Source: Vespa crabro
Taxonomy: Eukaryota > Arthropoda > Insecta > Hymenoptera > Vespidae
Length of the DNA: 64,000 nucleotides
Assembly: GCF_910589235.1 (NCBI RefSeq)
Contig: NC_060961.1
Coordinates: forward strand, 10,817,454-10,881,453
Direction of reading: 5' to 3'
The position numbers were made by a program, and so were the translations under genes. Positions 53,471-64,000 of this stretch are shown piece after piece. The first letter of the stretch is position 1; every line of letters begins with the position of its first letter. The notes beneath the pieces were generated by a model. The model was not told where the DNA came from. It did not search any database and saw only the letters and a program-made list of their open reading frames with translations.

Positions 53471-55687
53471 TATGAAAGAATGTTAAAAACTTTGATTCCA
53501 ATATAAAATAGATGTTTGATCTTATGAAGTGCAATGTTCTGAATCGATTGGTGACATTTTTCTAACTGTGGCACAAGAATTATTAATGATTTCACGATTT
53601 TATCTTCGCAAATACCGAAATTCGCGTATGTCGATTTCGTTTTTCGACAATTATCATACGAAAACGCGTATTTAAACATAGTAAAAACGTTATATTCTTG
53701 TTATACTCTTTATTCTGCATCGATAGAATATAAAATCATTGAAATTAAACGAGATTTCAAGTTTTCGTTTTTCGACGATACGCGTATATGAGCGAAATAT
53801 CGTATATACGATATGAAAGAATGTTAAAAACTTTGATTCCAATATAAAATAGATGTTTGATCTTATGAAGTGCAATGTTCTGAATCGATTGGTGACATTT
53901 TTCTAACTGTGGCACAAGAATTATTAATGATTTCACGATTTTATCTTCGCAAATACCGAAATTCGCGTATGTCGATTTCGTTTTTCGACAATTATCATAC
54001 GAAAACGCGTATTTAAACATAGTAAAAACGTTATATTCTTGTTATACTCTTTATTCTGCATCGATAGAATATAAAATCATTGAAATTGAACGAGATTTCA
54101 AGTTTTCGTTTTTCGACGATACGCTTATATGAGCGAAAAATCGTATATACGATATGAAAGAATGTTAAAAACTTTGATTCCAATATAAAATAGATGTTTG
54201 ATCTTATGAAAGGCAATGTCCTGAATCGATTGGTAACATTTTTCTAACTGTGGCACAAGTATTATTAAAGATTTCACGTTTTCATCTTCGCATATACGGA
54301 AATTCGCGTATGTCGATTACGTTTTTCGACAATTATCATATGAAAACGCCTATTTAAACATAGTAAAAAACTTTATATTCTTGTAATATTCTTTATTCTG
54401 CATCGATAGAATATAAAATCATTGAAATTGAACGAGATTTCAAGTTTTCGTTTTTCGACGATACGCGTATATGAGCAAAAAATCGTATATACGATATGAA
54501 AGAATGTTAAAAACTTTGATTCCGATATAAAATAGATGTTTGATCTTATGAAGTGCAATGTTCTGAATCGATTGGTGACATTTTTCTAACTGTGGCACAA
54601 GAATTATTAAAGATTTCACGATTTTATCTTCGCATATACCGAAATTCGCGTATGTCGATTACGTTTTTCGACCATTATCATATGAAAACGCGTATTTAAA
54701 CATAGCAAAAACGTTATATTCTTGTTATATTCTTTATTCTGCATCGATAGAATATAAAATCATTGAAATTAAACGAGATTTCAAGTTTTCGTTTTTCGAC
54801 GATACGCGTATATGAGCGAAATATCGTATATACGATATGAAAGAATGTTAAAAACTTTGATTCCAATATAAAATAGATGTTTGATCTTATGAAGTGCAAT
54901 GTTCTGAATCGATTGGTGACATTTTTCTAACTGTGGCACAAGAATTATTAAAGATTTCACGATTTTATCTTCGCAAATACCGAAATTCGCGTATGTCGAT
55001 TTCGTTTTTCGACAATTATCATACGAAAACGCGTATTTAAACATAGTAAAAACGTTATATTCTTGTTATACTCTTTATTCTGCATCGATAGAATATAAAA
55101 TCAATGAAATTGAACGAGATTTCAAGTTTTCGTTTTTCGACGATACGCGTATATGAGCGAAAAATCGTATATACGATATGAAAGAATGTTAAAAACTTTG
55201 ATTCCAATATAAAATAGATGTTTGATCTTATGAAATGCAATGTTCTGAATCGATTGGTAACATTTTTCTATCTGTGGCACAAGTATAATTAAAGATTTCA
55301 CGATTTTATCTTCGTAAATACCGAAATTCGCGTATGTCGATTAAGTTTTTCCACAATTATCATATGAAAACGCGTATTTAAACTTAGTAAAAACGTTATA
55401 TTCTTGTTATATTCTCTATTCTGCATCGATAGAATATAAAATCAATGAAATTGAACGAGATTTCAAGTTTTCGTTTTTCGACGATACGCGTATATGAGCG
55501 AAAAATCGTATATTCGATATGAAAGAATGTTAAAAACTTTGATTCCAATATAAAATAGATGTTTGATCTTAAGAATTGCAAAGTTCTCAATCGATTGGTA
55601 ACATTTTTCTAACTGTGGCACAAGTATTATTAAAGATTTCACGATTTTATCTTCGCATATACCGAAATTCGCGTATGTCGATTAGGT
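53471..55687. repeat. Satellite block Y, copy 1 (~6.5 monomers)
   Basis: It matches about 59960-62070 at an offset of 6483. It begins with two near-identical gaagtgc/aagaatt/attaatg units 341 bp apart (53469-53809 and 53810-54150). Then come the aaaggc/gtcctg unit with cgcttatatg, a gagcaaaaaatcg/attccgat unit, units with gaccat/catagc and gcgaaatatcg, and finally the ttaagaattgcaaagttctc unit at 55516. One A6 run at 54365-54370 replaces the A5 seen elsewhere. Confidence 0.83.
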
Positions 55688-58600
55688 TTTTCGACAATTA
55701 TCATATGAAAACGCGTATTTAAACATAGCAAAAACGTTATATTCTTGTTATATTCTTTATTCTGCATCGATAGAATATAAAATCATTGAAATTAAACGAG
55801 ATTTCAAGTTTTCGTTTTTCGACGATACGCGTATATGAGCGAAATATCGTATATACGATATGAAAGAATGTTAAAAACTTTGATTCCAATATAAAATAGA
55901 TGTTTGATCTTATGAAGTGCAATGTTCTGAATCGATTGGTGACATTTTTCTAACTGTGGCACAATAATTATTAAAGATTTCACGATTTTATCTTCGCAAA
56001 TACCGAAATTCGCGTATGTCGATTACGTTTTTCGACAATTATCATATGAAAACGCGTATTTAAACATAGTAAAAACGTTATATTCTTGTTATACTCTTTA
56101 TTCTGCATCGATAGAATATAAAATCATTGAAATTGAACGAGATTTCAAGTTATCGTTTTTCGAAGATACGCGTATATGAGCGAAGAATCGTATATACGAT
56201 ATGAAAGAATGTTAAAAACTTTGATTCCAATATAAAATAGATGTTTGATCTTATGAAGTGCAATGTTCTGAATCGATTGGTGACATTTTTCTAACTGTGG
56301 CACAAGAATTATTAAAGATTTCACGATTTTATCTTCGCAAATACCGAAATTCGCGTATGTCGATTTCGTTTTTTCGACAATTATCATACGAAAACGCGTA
56401 TTTAAACATAGTAAAAACGTTATATTCTTGTTATACTCTTTATTCTGCATCGATAGAATATAAAATCATTGAAATTGAACGAGATTTCAAGTTTTCGTTT
56501 TTCGACGATACGCGTATATGAGCGAAAAAATCGTATATACGATATGAAAGAATGTTAAAAACTTTGATTCCAATATAAAATAGATGTTTGATCTTATGAA
56601 TTGCAATGTTCTGATCGATTGGTAACATTTTTCTAACTGTGGCACAAGTATTATTAAAGATTTCACGATTTTATCTTCGCATATACCGAAATTCGCGTAT
56701 GTCGTTTACGTTTTTCGACTATTATCATATGAAAACGCGTATTTAAACATAGTAAAAACGTTATATTCTTGTTATACTCTTTATTCTGCATCGATAGAAT
56801 ATAAAATCATTGAAATTGAACGAGATTTCAAGTTATCGTTTTTCGAAGATACGCGTATATGAGCGAAGAATCGTATATACGATATGAAAGAATGTTAAAA
56901 AACTTTGATTCCAATATAAAATAGATGTTTGATCTTATGAAATGCAATGTTCTGTATCGATTGGTAACATTTTTCTAACTATGGCACAAGTATTGTTAAA
57001 GATTTCACGATTTTATCTTCGCATATACCGAAATTCGCGTATGTCGATTACGTTTTTTCGACAATTATCATATGAAAACGCGTATTTAAACATAGTAAAA
57101 ACGTTATATTCTTATTATATTCTTTATTCTGATTCGATAGAATATAAAATCAATGAAATTGAACGAGATTTCAAGTTTTCGTTTTTCGACGATACGCGTA
57201 TATGAGCGAAAAAATCGTATATACGATATGAAAGAATGTTAAAAACTTCGATTCCAATATAAAATAGATGTTTGATCTTATGAAATGCAATGTTCTGAAT
57301 CGATTGGTAACATTTTTCTAACTGTGGCACAAGAATTATTAAAGATTTCACGATTTTATCTTCGCATATACCGAAATTCGCGTATGTCGATTACGTTTTT
57401 TCGACCATTATCATATGAAAACGCGTATTTAAACATAGCAAAAACGTTATATTCTTGTTATATTCTTTATTCTGCATCGATAGAATATAAAATCATTGAA
57501 ATTAAACGAGATTTCAAGTTTTCGTTTTTCGACGATACGCGTATATGAGCGAAATATCGTATATACGATATGAAAGAATGTTAAAAACTTTGATTCCAAT
57601 ATAAAATAGATGTTTGATCTTATGAAGTGCAATGTTCTGAATCGATTGGTGACATTTTTCTAACTGTGGCACAATAATTATTAAAGATTTCACGATTTTA
57701 TCTTCGCAAATACCGAAATTCGCGTATGTCGATTACGTTTTTCGACAATTATCATATGAAAACGCGTATTTAAACATAGTAAAAACGTTATATTCTTGTT
57801 ATACTCTTTATTCTGCATCGATAGAATATAAAATCAATGAAATTGAACGAGATTTCAAGTTATCGTTTTTCGAAGATACGCGTATATGAGCGAAGAATCG
57901 TATATACGATATGAAAGAATGTTAAAAACTTTGATTCCAATATAAAATAGATGTTTGATCTTATGAAATGCAATGTTCTGATCGATTGGTAACATTTTTC
58001 TAACTGTGGCACAAGTATTATTAAAGATTTCACGATTTTATCTTCGCATATACCGAAATTCGCGTATGTCGTTTACGTTTTTCGACTATTATCATATGAA
58101 AACGCGTATTCAAACATAGTAAAAACGTTATATTCTTGTTATATTCTTTATTCTGCATCGATAGAATATAAAATCAATGAAATTGAACGAGATTTCAAGT
58201 TTTCGTTTTTCGACGATACGCGTATATGAGCGAAAAATCGTATATACGGTATGAAAGAATGTTAAAAACTTTGATTCCAATATAAAATAGATTTTTGATC
58301 TTATGAAATGCAATGTTCTGAATCGATTGGTGACATTTTTCTAACTGTGGCACAAGTATTATTAAAGATTTCACGATTTTATCTTCGCATATACCGAAAT
58401 TCGCGTTTGCTGATTAGGTTTTTTCGACAATTATCATATGAAAACGCGTATTTAAACATAGTAAAAACGTTATATTTTTGTTATATTCTTTATTCTGCAT
58501 TGATAGAATATGAAATCAATGAAATTGAACGAGATTTCAAGTTTTCGTTTCTCGACGAAACGGGTATATGAGCGAAAAATCGTATATTCGATATGAAAGA

Positions 58601-60470
58601 ATGTTAAAAACTTTGATTCCAATATAGAATAGATGTTTCATCTTATGAAATGCAATGTTCTGAATCGATTGGTAACATTTTTCTAACTGTGGCACAAGTA
58701 TTATTAAAGATTTCACGATTTTATCTTCGCATATACCGAAATTCGCGTATGTCGATTACGTTTTTCGACAATTATCATATGAAAACGCGTATTTAAACAT
58801 AGTAAAAACGTTATATTCTTGTTATACTCTTTATTCTGCATCGATAGGATATAAAATCATTGAAATTGAACGAGATTTCGAGTTTTCGTTTTTCGACGAT
58901 ACGCGTATATTAGCGAAAAATCGTATATACGATATGAAAGAATGTTAAAAACTTTGATTCCAATATAAAATAGATGTTTGATCTTATGAAATGCAATGTT
59001 CTGAATCGATTGGTAACATTTTTCTATCTGTGGCACAAGTAATATTAAACTTTTCACGATTTTATCTTCGCAAATACCGAAATTCGCGTATGTCGATTAC
59101 GTTTTTCGACAATTATCATATGAAAACGCGTATTTAAACATAGTAAAAACGTCATATTCTTGTTATATTCTCTATTCTGCATCGATAGAATATAAAATCA
59201 TTGAAATTGAACGAGATTTCAAGTTTTCGTTTTTCGACGATACGCGTATATGAGCGAAAAATCGTATATTCGATATGAAAGAATGTTAAAAACTTTGATT
59301 CCAATATAAAATAGATGTTTGATCTTAAGAATTGCAAAGTTCTCAATCGATTGGTAACATTTTTCTAACTGTGGCACAAGTATTATTAAAGATTTCACGA
59401 TTTTATCTTCGCATATACCGAAATTCGCGTATGTCGATTAGGTTTTTTCGACAATTATCATATGAAAACGCGTATTTAAACATAGTAAAAAACCTTATAT
59501 TCTTGTTATATTCTTTATTCTGCATCGATAGAATATAAAATCATTGAAATTGAACGAGATTTCAACTTTTCGTTTTCGACGATACGCGTATATGAGCGAA
59601 AAATCGTATATAGGATATGAAAGAATGTTAAAAACTTTGATTCCAATCTAAAATAGATGTTTGATCTTATGAAATGCAATGTTCTGAATCGATTGCTAAC
59701 ATTTCTCCAACTGTGGCACAAGTATTAAAGATTTCACGATTTTTTCTTCGCATAATCCGAAATTCGCGTAAGTCGATTAGGTTTTTCGACAATTATCATA
59801 TGAAAACGCGTATTTAAACATAGTAAAAACGTTATATTCTTGTTATATTCCTTATTCTGCATCGATAGAATATAAAATCATTGAAATTGAACGAGATTTC
59901 AAGTTTTCGTTTTTCGACGATACGCGTATAAGAGCGAAATATCGTATATACGATATGAAAGAATGTTAAAAACTTTGATTCCGATATAAAATAGATGTTT
60001 GATCTTATGAAGTGCAATGTTCTGAATCGATTGGTGACATTTTTCTAACTGTGGCACAAGAATTATTAAAGATTTCACGATTTTATCTTCGCATATACCG
60101 AAATTCGCGTATGTCGATTACGTTTTTCGACCATTATCATATGAAAACGCGTATTTAAACATAGCAAAAACGTTATATTCTTGTTATATTCTTTATTCTG
60201 CATCGATAGAATATAAAATCATTGAAATTAAACGAGATTTCAAGTTTTCGTTTTTCGACGATACGCGTATATGAGCGAAATATCGTATATACGATATGAA
60301 AGAATGTTAAAAACTTTGATTCCAATATAAAATAGATGTTTGATCTTATGAAGTGCAATGTTCTGAATCGATTGGTGACATTTTTCTAACTGTGGCACAA
60401 GAATTATTAATGATTTCACGATTTTATCTTCGCAAATACCGAAATTCGCGTATGTCGATTTCGTTTTTTC
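54364..60470. other. Cluster of one-base homopolymer expansions
   Basis: Eleven A5 or T5 runs that are otherwise invariant become six bases long here: A6 at 54365, 56525, 56896, 57209 and 59486, and T6 at 56369, 57053, 57396, 58418, 59442 and 60464 (positions to within a few bases). I saw none of these run expansions in the same monomer contexts elsewhere in the window. They explain every length difference between copies of blocks X and Y. Either the consensus is less accurate here or true slippage mutations are clustered. Confidence 0.8.
55688..59272. repeat. Large HOR block X, copy 2 (~3.59 kb)
   Basis: It is the second copy of the block at 49892, longer by seven bases. All seven are extra A or T bases in runs of five (near 56369, 56525, 56896, 57053, 57209, 57396 and 58418). 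Substitutions noticed include ttcttattatattc near 57112, cagatttcacg restored near 57350, atcaatgaaattg in place of atcattg or atcactg (near 57835 and 58172), tattcaaac near 58110, tttgctgattagg near 58406, gtatattagcg near 58905, and aaacttttcacg near 59047. Confidence 0.88.
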
Positions 60471-61998
60471 GACAATTATCATACGAAAACGCGTATTTAA
60501 ACATAGTAAAAACGTTATATTCTTGTTATACTCTTTATTCTGCATCGATAGAATATAAAATCATTGAAATTGAACGAGATTTCAAGTTTTCGTTTTTCGA
60601 CGATACGCTTACATGAGCGAAAAATCGTATATACGATATGAAAGAATGTTAAAAACTTTGATTCCAATATAAAATAGATGTTTGATCTTATGAAAGGCAA
60701 TGTCCTGAATCGATTGGTAACATTTTTCTAACTGTGGCACAAGTATTATTAAAGATTTCACGTTTTCATCTTCGCATATACGGAAATTCGCGTATGTCGA
60801 TTACGTTTTTCGACAATTATCATATGAAAACGCCTATTTAAACATAGTAAAAACTTTATATTCTTGTAATATTCTTTATTCTGCATCGATAGAATATAAA
60901 ATCATTGAAATTGAACGAGATTTCAAGTTTTCGTTTTTCGACGATACGCGTATATGAGCAAAAAATCGTATATACGATATGAAAGAATGTTAAAAACTTT
61001 GATTCCGATATAAAATAGATGTTTGATCTTATGAAGTGCAATGTTCTGAATCGATTGGTGACATTTTTCTAACTGTGGCACAAGAATTATTAAAGATTTC
61101 ACGATTTTATCTTCGCATATACCGAAATTCGCGTATGTCGATTACGTTTTTCGACCATTATCATATGAAAACGCGTATTTAAACATAGCAAAAACGTTAT
61201 ATTCTTGTTATATTCTTTATTCTGCATCGATAGAATATAAAATCATTGAAATTAAACGAGATTTCAAGTTTTCGTTTTTCGACGATACGCGTATATGAGC
61301 GAAATATCGTATATACGATATGAAAGAATGTTAAAAACTTTGATTCCAATATAAAATAGATGTTTGATCTTATGAAGTGCAATGTTCTGAATCGATTGGT
61401 GACATTTTTCTAACTGTGGCACAAGAATTATTAAAGATTTCACGATTTTATCTTCGCAAATACCGAAATTCGCGTATGTCGATTTCGTTTTTCGACAATT
61501 ATCATACGAAAACGCGTATTTAAACATAGTAAAAACGTTATATTCTTGTTATACTCTTTATTCTGCATCGATAGAATATAAAATCATTGAAATTGAACGA
61601 GATTTCAAGTTTTCGTTTTTCGACGATACGCGTATATGAGCGAAAAATCGTATATACGATATGAAAGAATGTTATAAACTTTGATTCCAATATAAAATAG
61701 ATGTTTGATCTTATGAAATGCAATGTTCTGAATCGATTGGTAACATTTTTCTATCTGTGGCACAAGTAATATTAAAGATTTCACGATTTTATCTTCGCAA
61801 ATACCGAAATTCGCGTATGTCGATTACGTTTTTCGACAATTATCATATGAAAACGCGTATTTAAACATAGTAAAAACGTTATATTCTTGTTATATTCTCT
61901 ATTCTGCATCGATAGAATATAAAATCATTGAAATTGAACGAGATTTCAAGTTTTCGTTTTTCGACGATACGCGTATATGAGCGAAAAATCGTATATTC
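59272..61998. repeat. 8-mer HOR, copy A (2727 bp)
   Basis: Eight units repeat at +2727 falling to +2724. The first is ttaagaattgcaaagttctc with gattagg. The second has aggatatg, aatctaaaat, ttgctaac, ccaactgtgg, a 3-bp loss in cacaagtattaaag (near 59720), gattttttc, ataatccg and gtaagtcg. The remaining units are those of block Y. The two leading units are absent between X and Y at 53.4 kb, so Y gained them here. Three T or A runs (near 59442, 59486 and 60464) are one base longer than in copy B, which accounts for the changing offset. Confidence 0.88.
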
Positions 61999-64000
61999 GA
62001 TATGAAAGAATGTTAAAAACTTTGATTCCAATATAAAATAGATGTTTGATCTTAAGAATTGCAAAGTTCTCAATCGATTGGTAACATTTTTCTAACTGTG
62101 GCACAAGTATTATTAAAGATTTCACGATTTTATCTTCGCATATACCGAAATTCGCGTATGTCGATTAGGTTTTTCGACAATTATCATATGAAAACGCGTA
62201 TTTAAACATAGTAAAAACCTTATATTCTTGTTATATTCTTTATTCTGCATCGATAGAATATAAAATCATTGAAATTGAACGAGATTTCAACTTTTCGTTT
62301 TCGACGATACGCGTATATGAGCGAAAAATCGTATATAGGATATGAAAGAATGTTAAAAACTTTGATTCCAATCTAAAATAGATGTTTGATCTTATGAAAT
62401 GCAATGTTCTGAATCGATTGCTAACATTTTTCCAACTGTGGCACAAGTATTAAAGATTTCACGATTTTTTCTTCGCATAATCCGAAATTCGCGTAAGTCG
62501 ATTAGGTTTTTCGACAATTATCATATGAAAACGCGTATTTAAACATAGTAAAAACGTTATATTCTTGTTATATTCCTTATTCTGCATCGATAGAATATAA
62601 AATCATTGAAATTGAACGAGATTTCAAGTTTTCGTTTTTCGACGATACGCGTATAAGAGCGAAATATCGTATATACGATATGAAAGAATGTTAAAAACTT
62701 TGATTCCGATATAAAATAGATGTTTGATCTTATGAAGTGCAATGTTCTGAATCGATTGGTGACATTTTTCTAACTGTGGCACAAGAATTATTAAAGATTT
62801 CACGATTTTATCTTCGCATATACCGAAATTCGCGTATGTCGATTACGTTTTTCGACCATTATCATATGAAAACGCGTATTTAAACATAGCAAAAACGTTA
62901 TATTCTTGTTATATTCTTTATTCTGCATCGATAGAATATAAAATCATTGAAATTAAACGAGATTTCAAGTTTTCGTTTTTCGACGATACGCGTATATGAG
63001 CGAAATATCGTATATACGATATGAAAGAATGTTAAAAACTTTGATTCCAATATAAAATAGATGTTTGATCTTATGAAGTGCAATGTTCTGAATCGATTGG
63101 TGACATTTTTCTAACTGTGGCACAAGAATTATTAATGATTTCACGATTTTATCTTCGCAAATACCGAAATTCGCGTATGTCGATTTCGTTTTTCGACAAT
63201 TATCATACGAAAACGCGTATTTAAACATAGTAAAAACGTTATATTCTTGTTATACTCTTTATTCTGCATCGATAGAATATAAAATCATTGAAATTGAACG
63301 AGATTTCAAGTTTTCGTTTTTCGACGATACGCTTATATGAGCGAAAAATCGTATATACGATATGAAAGAATGTTAAAAACTTTGATTCCAATATAAAATA
63401 GATGTTTGGTCTTATGAAAGGCAATGTCCTGAATCGATTGGTAACATTTTTCTAACTGTGGCACAAGTATTATTAAAGATTTCACGTTTTCATCTTCGCA
63501 TATACGGAAATTCGCGTATGTCGATTACGTTTTTCGACAATTATCATATGAAAACGCCTATTTAAACATAGTAAAAACTTTATATTCTTGTAATATTCTT
63601 TATTCTGCATCGATAGAATATAAAATCATTGAAATTGAACGAGATTTCAAGTTTTCGTTTTTCGACGATACGCGTATATGAGCAAAAAATCGTATATACG
63701 ATATGAAAGAATGTTAAAAACTTTGATTCCGATATAAAATAGATGTTTGATCTTATGAAGTGCAATGTTCTGAATCGATTGGTGACATTTTTCTAACTGT
63801 GGCACAAGAATTATTAAAGATTTCACGATTTTATCTTCGCATATACCGAAATTCGCGTATGTCGATTACGTTTTTCGACCATTATCATATGAAAACGCGT
63901 ATTTAAACATAGTAAAAACGTTATATTCTTGTTATATTCTTTATTCTGCATCGATAGAATATAAAATCAATGAAATTAAACGAGATTTCAAGTTTTCGTT
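61999..64000. repeat. 8-mer HOR, copy B, cut by the window end
   Basis: Units start at 61999, 62339, 62678, 63018, 63359 and 63700, and the last is truncated at 301 bp. It matches the preceding copy, with substitutions such as aacatttttccaac for aacatttctccaac (near 62428), cttatatgag for cttacatgag (near 63326) and tttggtctt near 63407. Near the right edge it begins to differ (catagtaaaaacg for catagcaaaaacg near 63910; atcaatgaaattaaac), so it may not be a complete 8-mer outside the window. Confidence 0.83.

Larger units (their letters stand above)
1..64000. repeat. Satellite DNA array, ~341-bp monomer, fills the window
   Basis: Seen in sequence: the word gatatgaa (with minor variants) recurs every 338-342 bp from base 1 to base 63700, giving 187 complete monomers and one truncated monomer at the right edge. 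All monomers are in the same orientation. I found no unique sequence, inversion, transposon insertion or monomer-sized gap. Spacing stays regular across the window, so there is no indel larger than a few bases per monomer. Established knowledge: long homogeneous head-to-tail arrays of 150-400 bp units are typical of centromeric or pericentromeric heterochromatin in eukaryotes, and 341 bp is close to two nucleosome repeats. Inference: a centromeric or heterochromatic block of an AT-rich animal genome, possibly an insect. I cannot name the satellite family. No stretch of this window lies outside the array. Confidence 0.98.

Noticed and set aside
1..64000. CRISPR array
   Set aside because: The regular spacing is caused by whole 341-bp units that are similar along their entire length. 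There are no short repeats with unique spacers and no cas genes.
1..64000. Tandemly repeated gene family (rRNA spacer, histone, tRNA or snRNA cluster)
   Set aside because: The unit contains no conserved RNA or protein gene that I can recognise. It is only 341 bp, AT-rich and without a coding frame.
1..64000. Assignment to a named satellite (beetle ~360-bp or Drosophila 359-bp families, primate alpha satellite)
   Set aside because: Similar monomer length is not homology. I recognise no shared sequence and could not run a search, so the family is left unnamed.

Overview
The whole 64 kb window is one uninterrupted satellite-DNA array. It contains no credible gene, RNA gene, mobile element or unique sequence. 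Monomers of 340-341 bp lie head to tail in a single orientation from base 1 to base 64000. Taking the word gatatgaa as the phase point, there are 187 complete monomers (1-63699) and one truncated monomer (63700-64000), mean length about 340.6 bp. A representative monomer is about 29% G+C but carries about 22 CpG dinucleotides where base composition predicts about 7. Long satellites of this kind are typical of eukaryotic centromeric or pericentromeric heterochromatin. AT richness together with undepleted CpG fits an animal with little CpG methylation, such as many insects, but that is inference and I do not recognise the family or species.

The array is not a simple monomer run. It is a patchwork of higher-order repeats (HORs) of different sizes, each present as adjacent or nearly adjacent, almost identical copies: a 7-mer of 2382 bp (two full copies at 5112-9875 and a partial one at 1-1703); a 9-mer of 3063 bp (two copies, 14549-20674); a 5-mer of 1704 bp (two copies, 22273-25680); an unrelated 9-mer of 3066 bp (two copies, 25852-31983) with a nested dimer; a 6-mer of about 2044 bp (three clean copies and a modified fourth, 42225-50401); a roughly 10.5-monomer block repeated about 5.8 kb apart (49892-53470 and 55688-59272); and an 8-mer of about 2725 bp (59272 to the window end). 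Less ordered monomers lie between these blocks.

Two sequence domains meet near 21.9-22.2 kb. Left of this point most monomers read acattttcctaac and many carry a 1-bp-shorter gaagactgtt variant. To the right nearly all read acatttttctaac, and attgaaa variants become common. Every monomer ends in a dyad-rich segment: a TTTTTCG/CGAAAAA inverted repeat around a 10-bp palindrome, followed directly by a 14-bp palindrome. In the right-hand HORs many copies extend that palindrome to 18 bp.

Short open frames of 60-120 codons recur once per monomer, mostly on the minus strand. They follow from repetition and are not annotated as genes: the monomer length is not a multiple of 3, the frames never join into a longer product, and the changes between copies show no coding pattern. 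The oddest local signal is a cluster of eleven one-base homopolymer expansions (A5 to A6, T5 to T6) between 54.3 and 60.5 kb. They account for the length differences I checked between otherwise matching block copies there, and they may be consensus errors.
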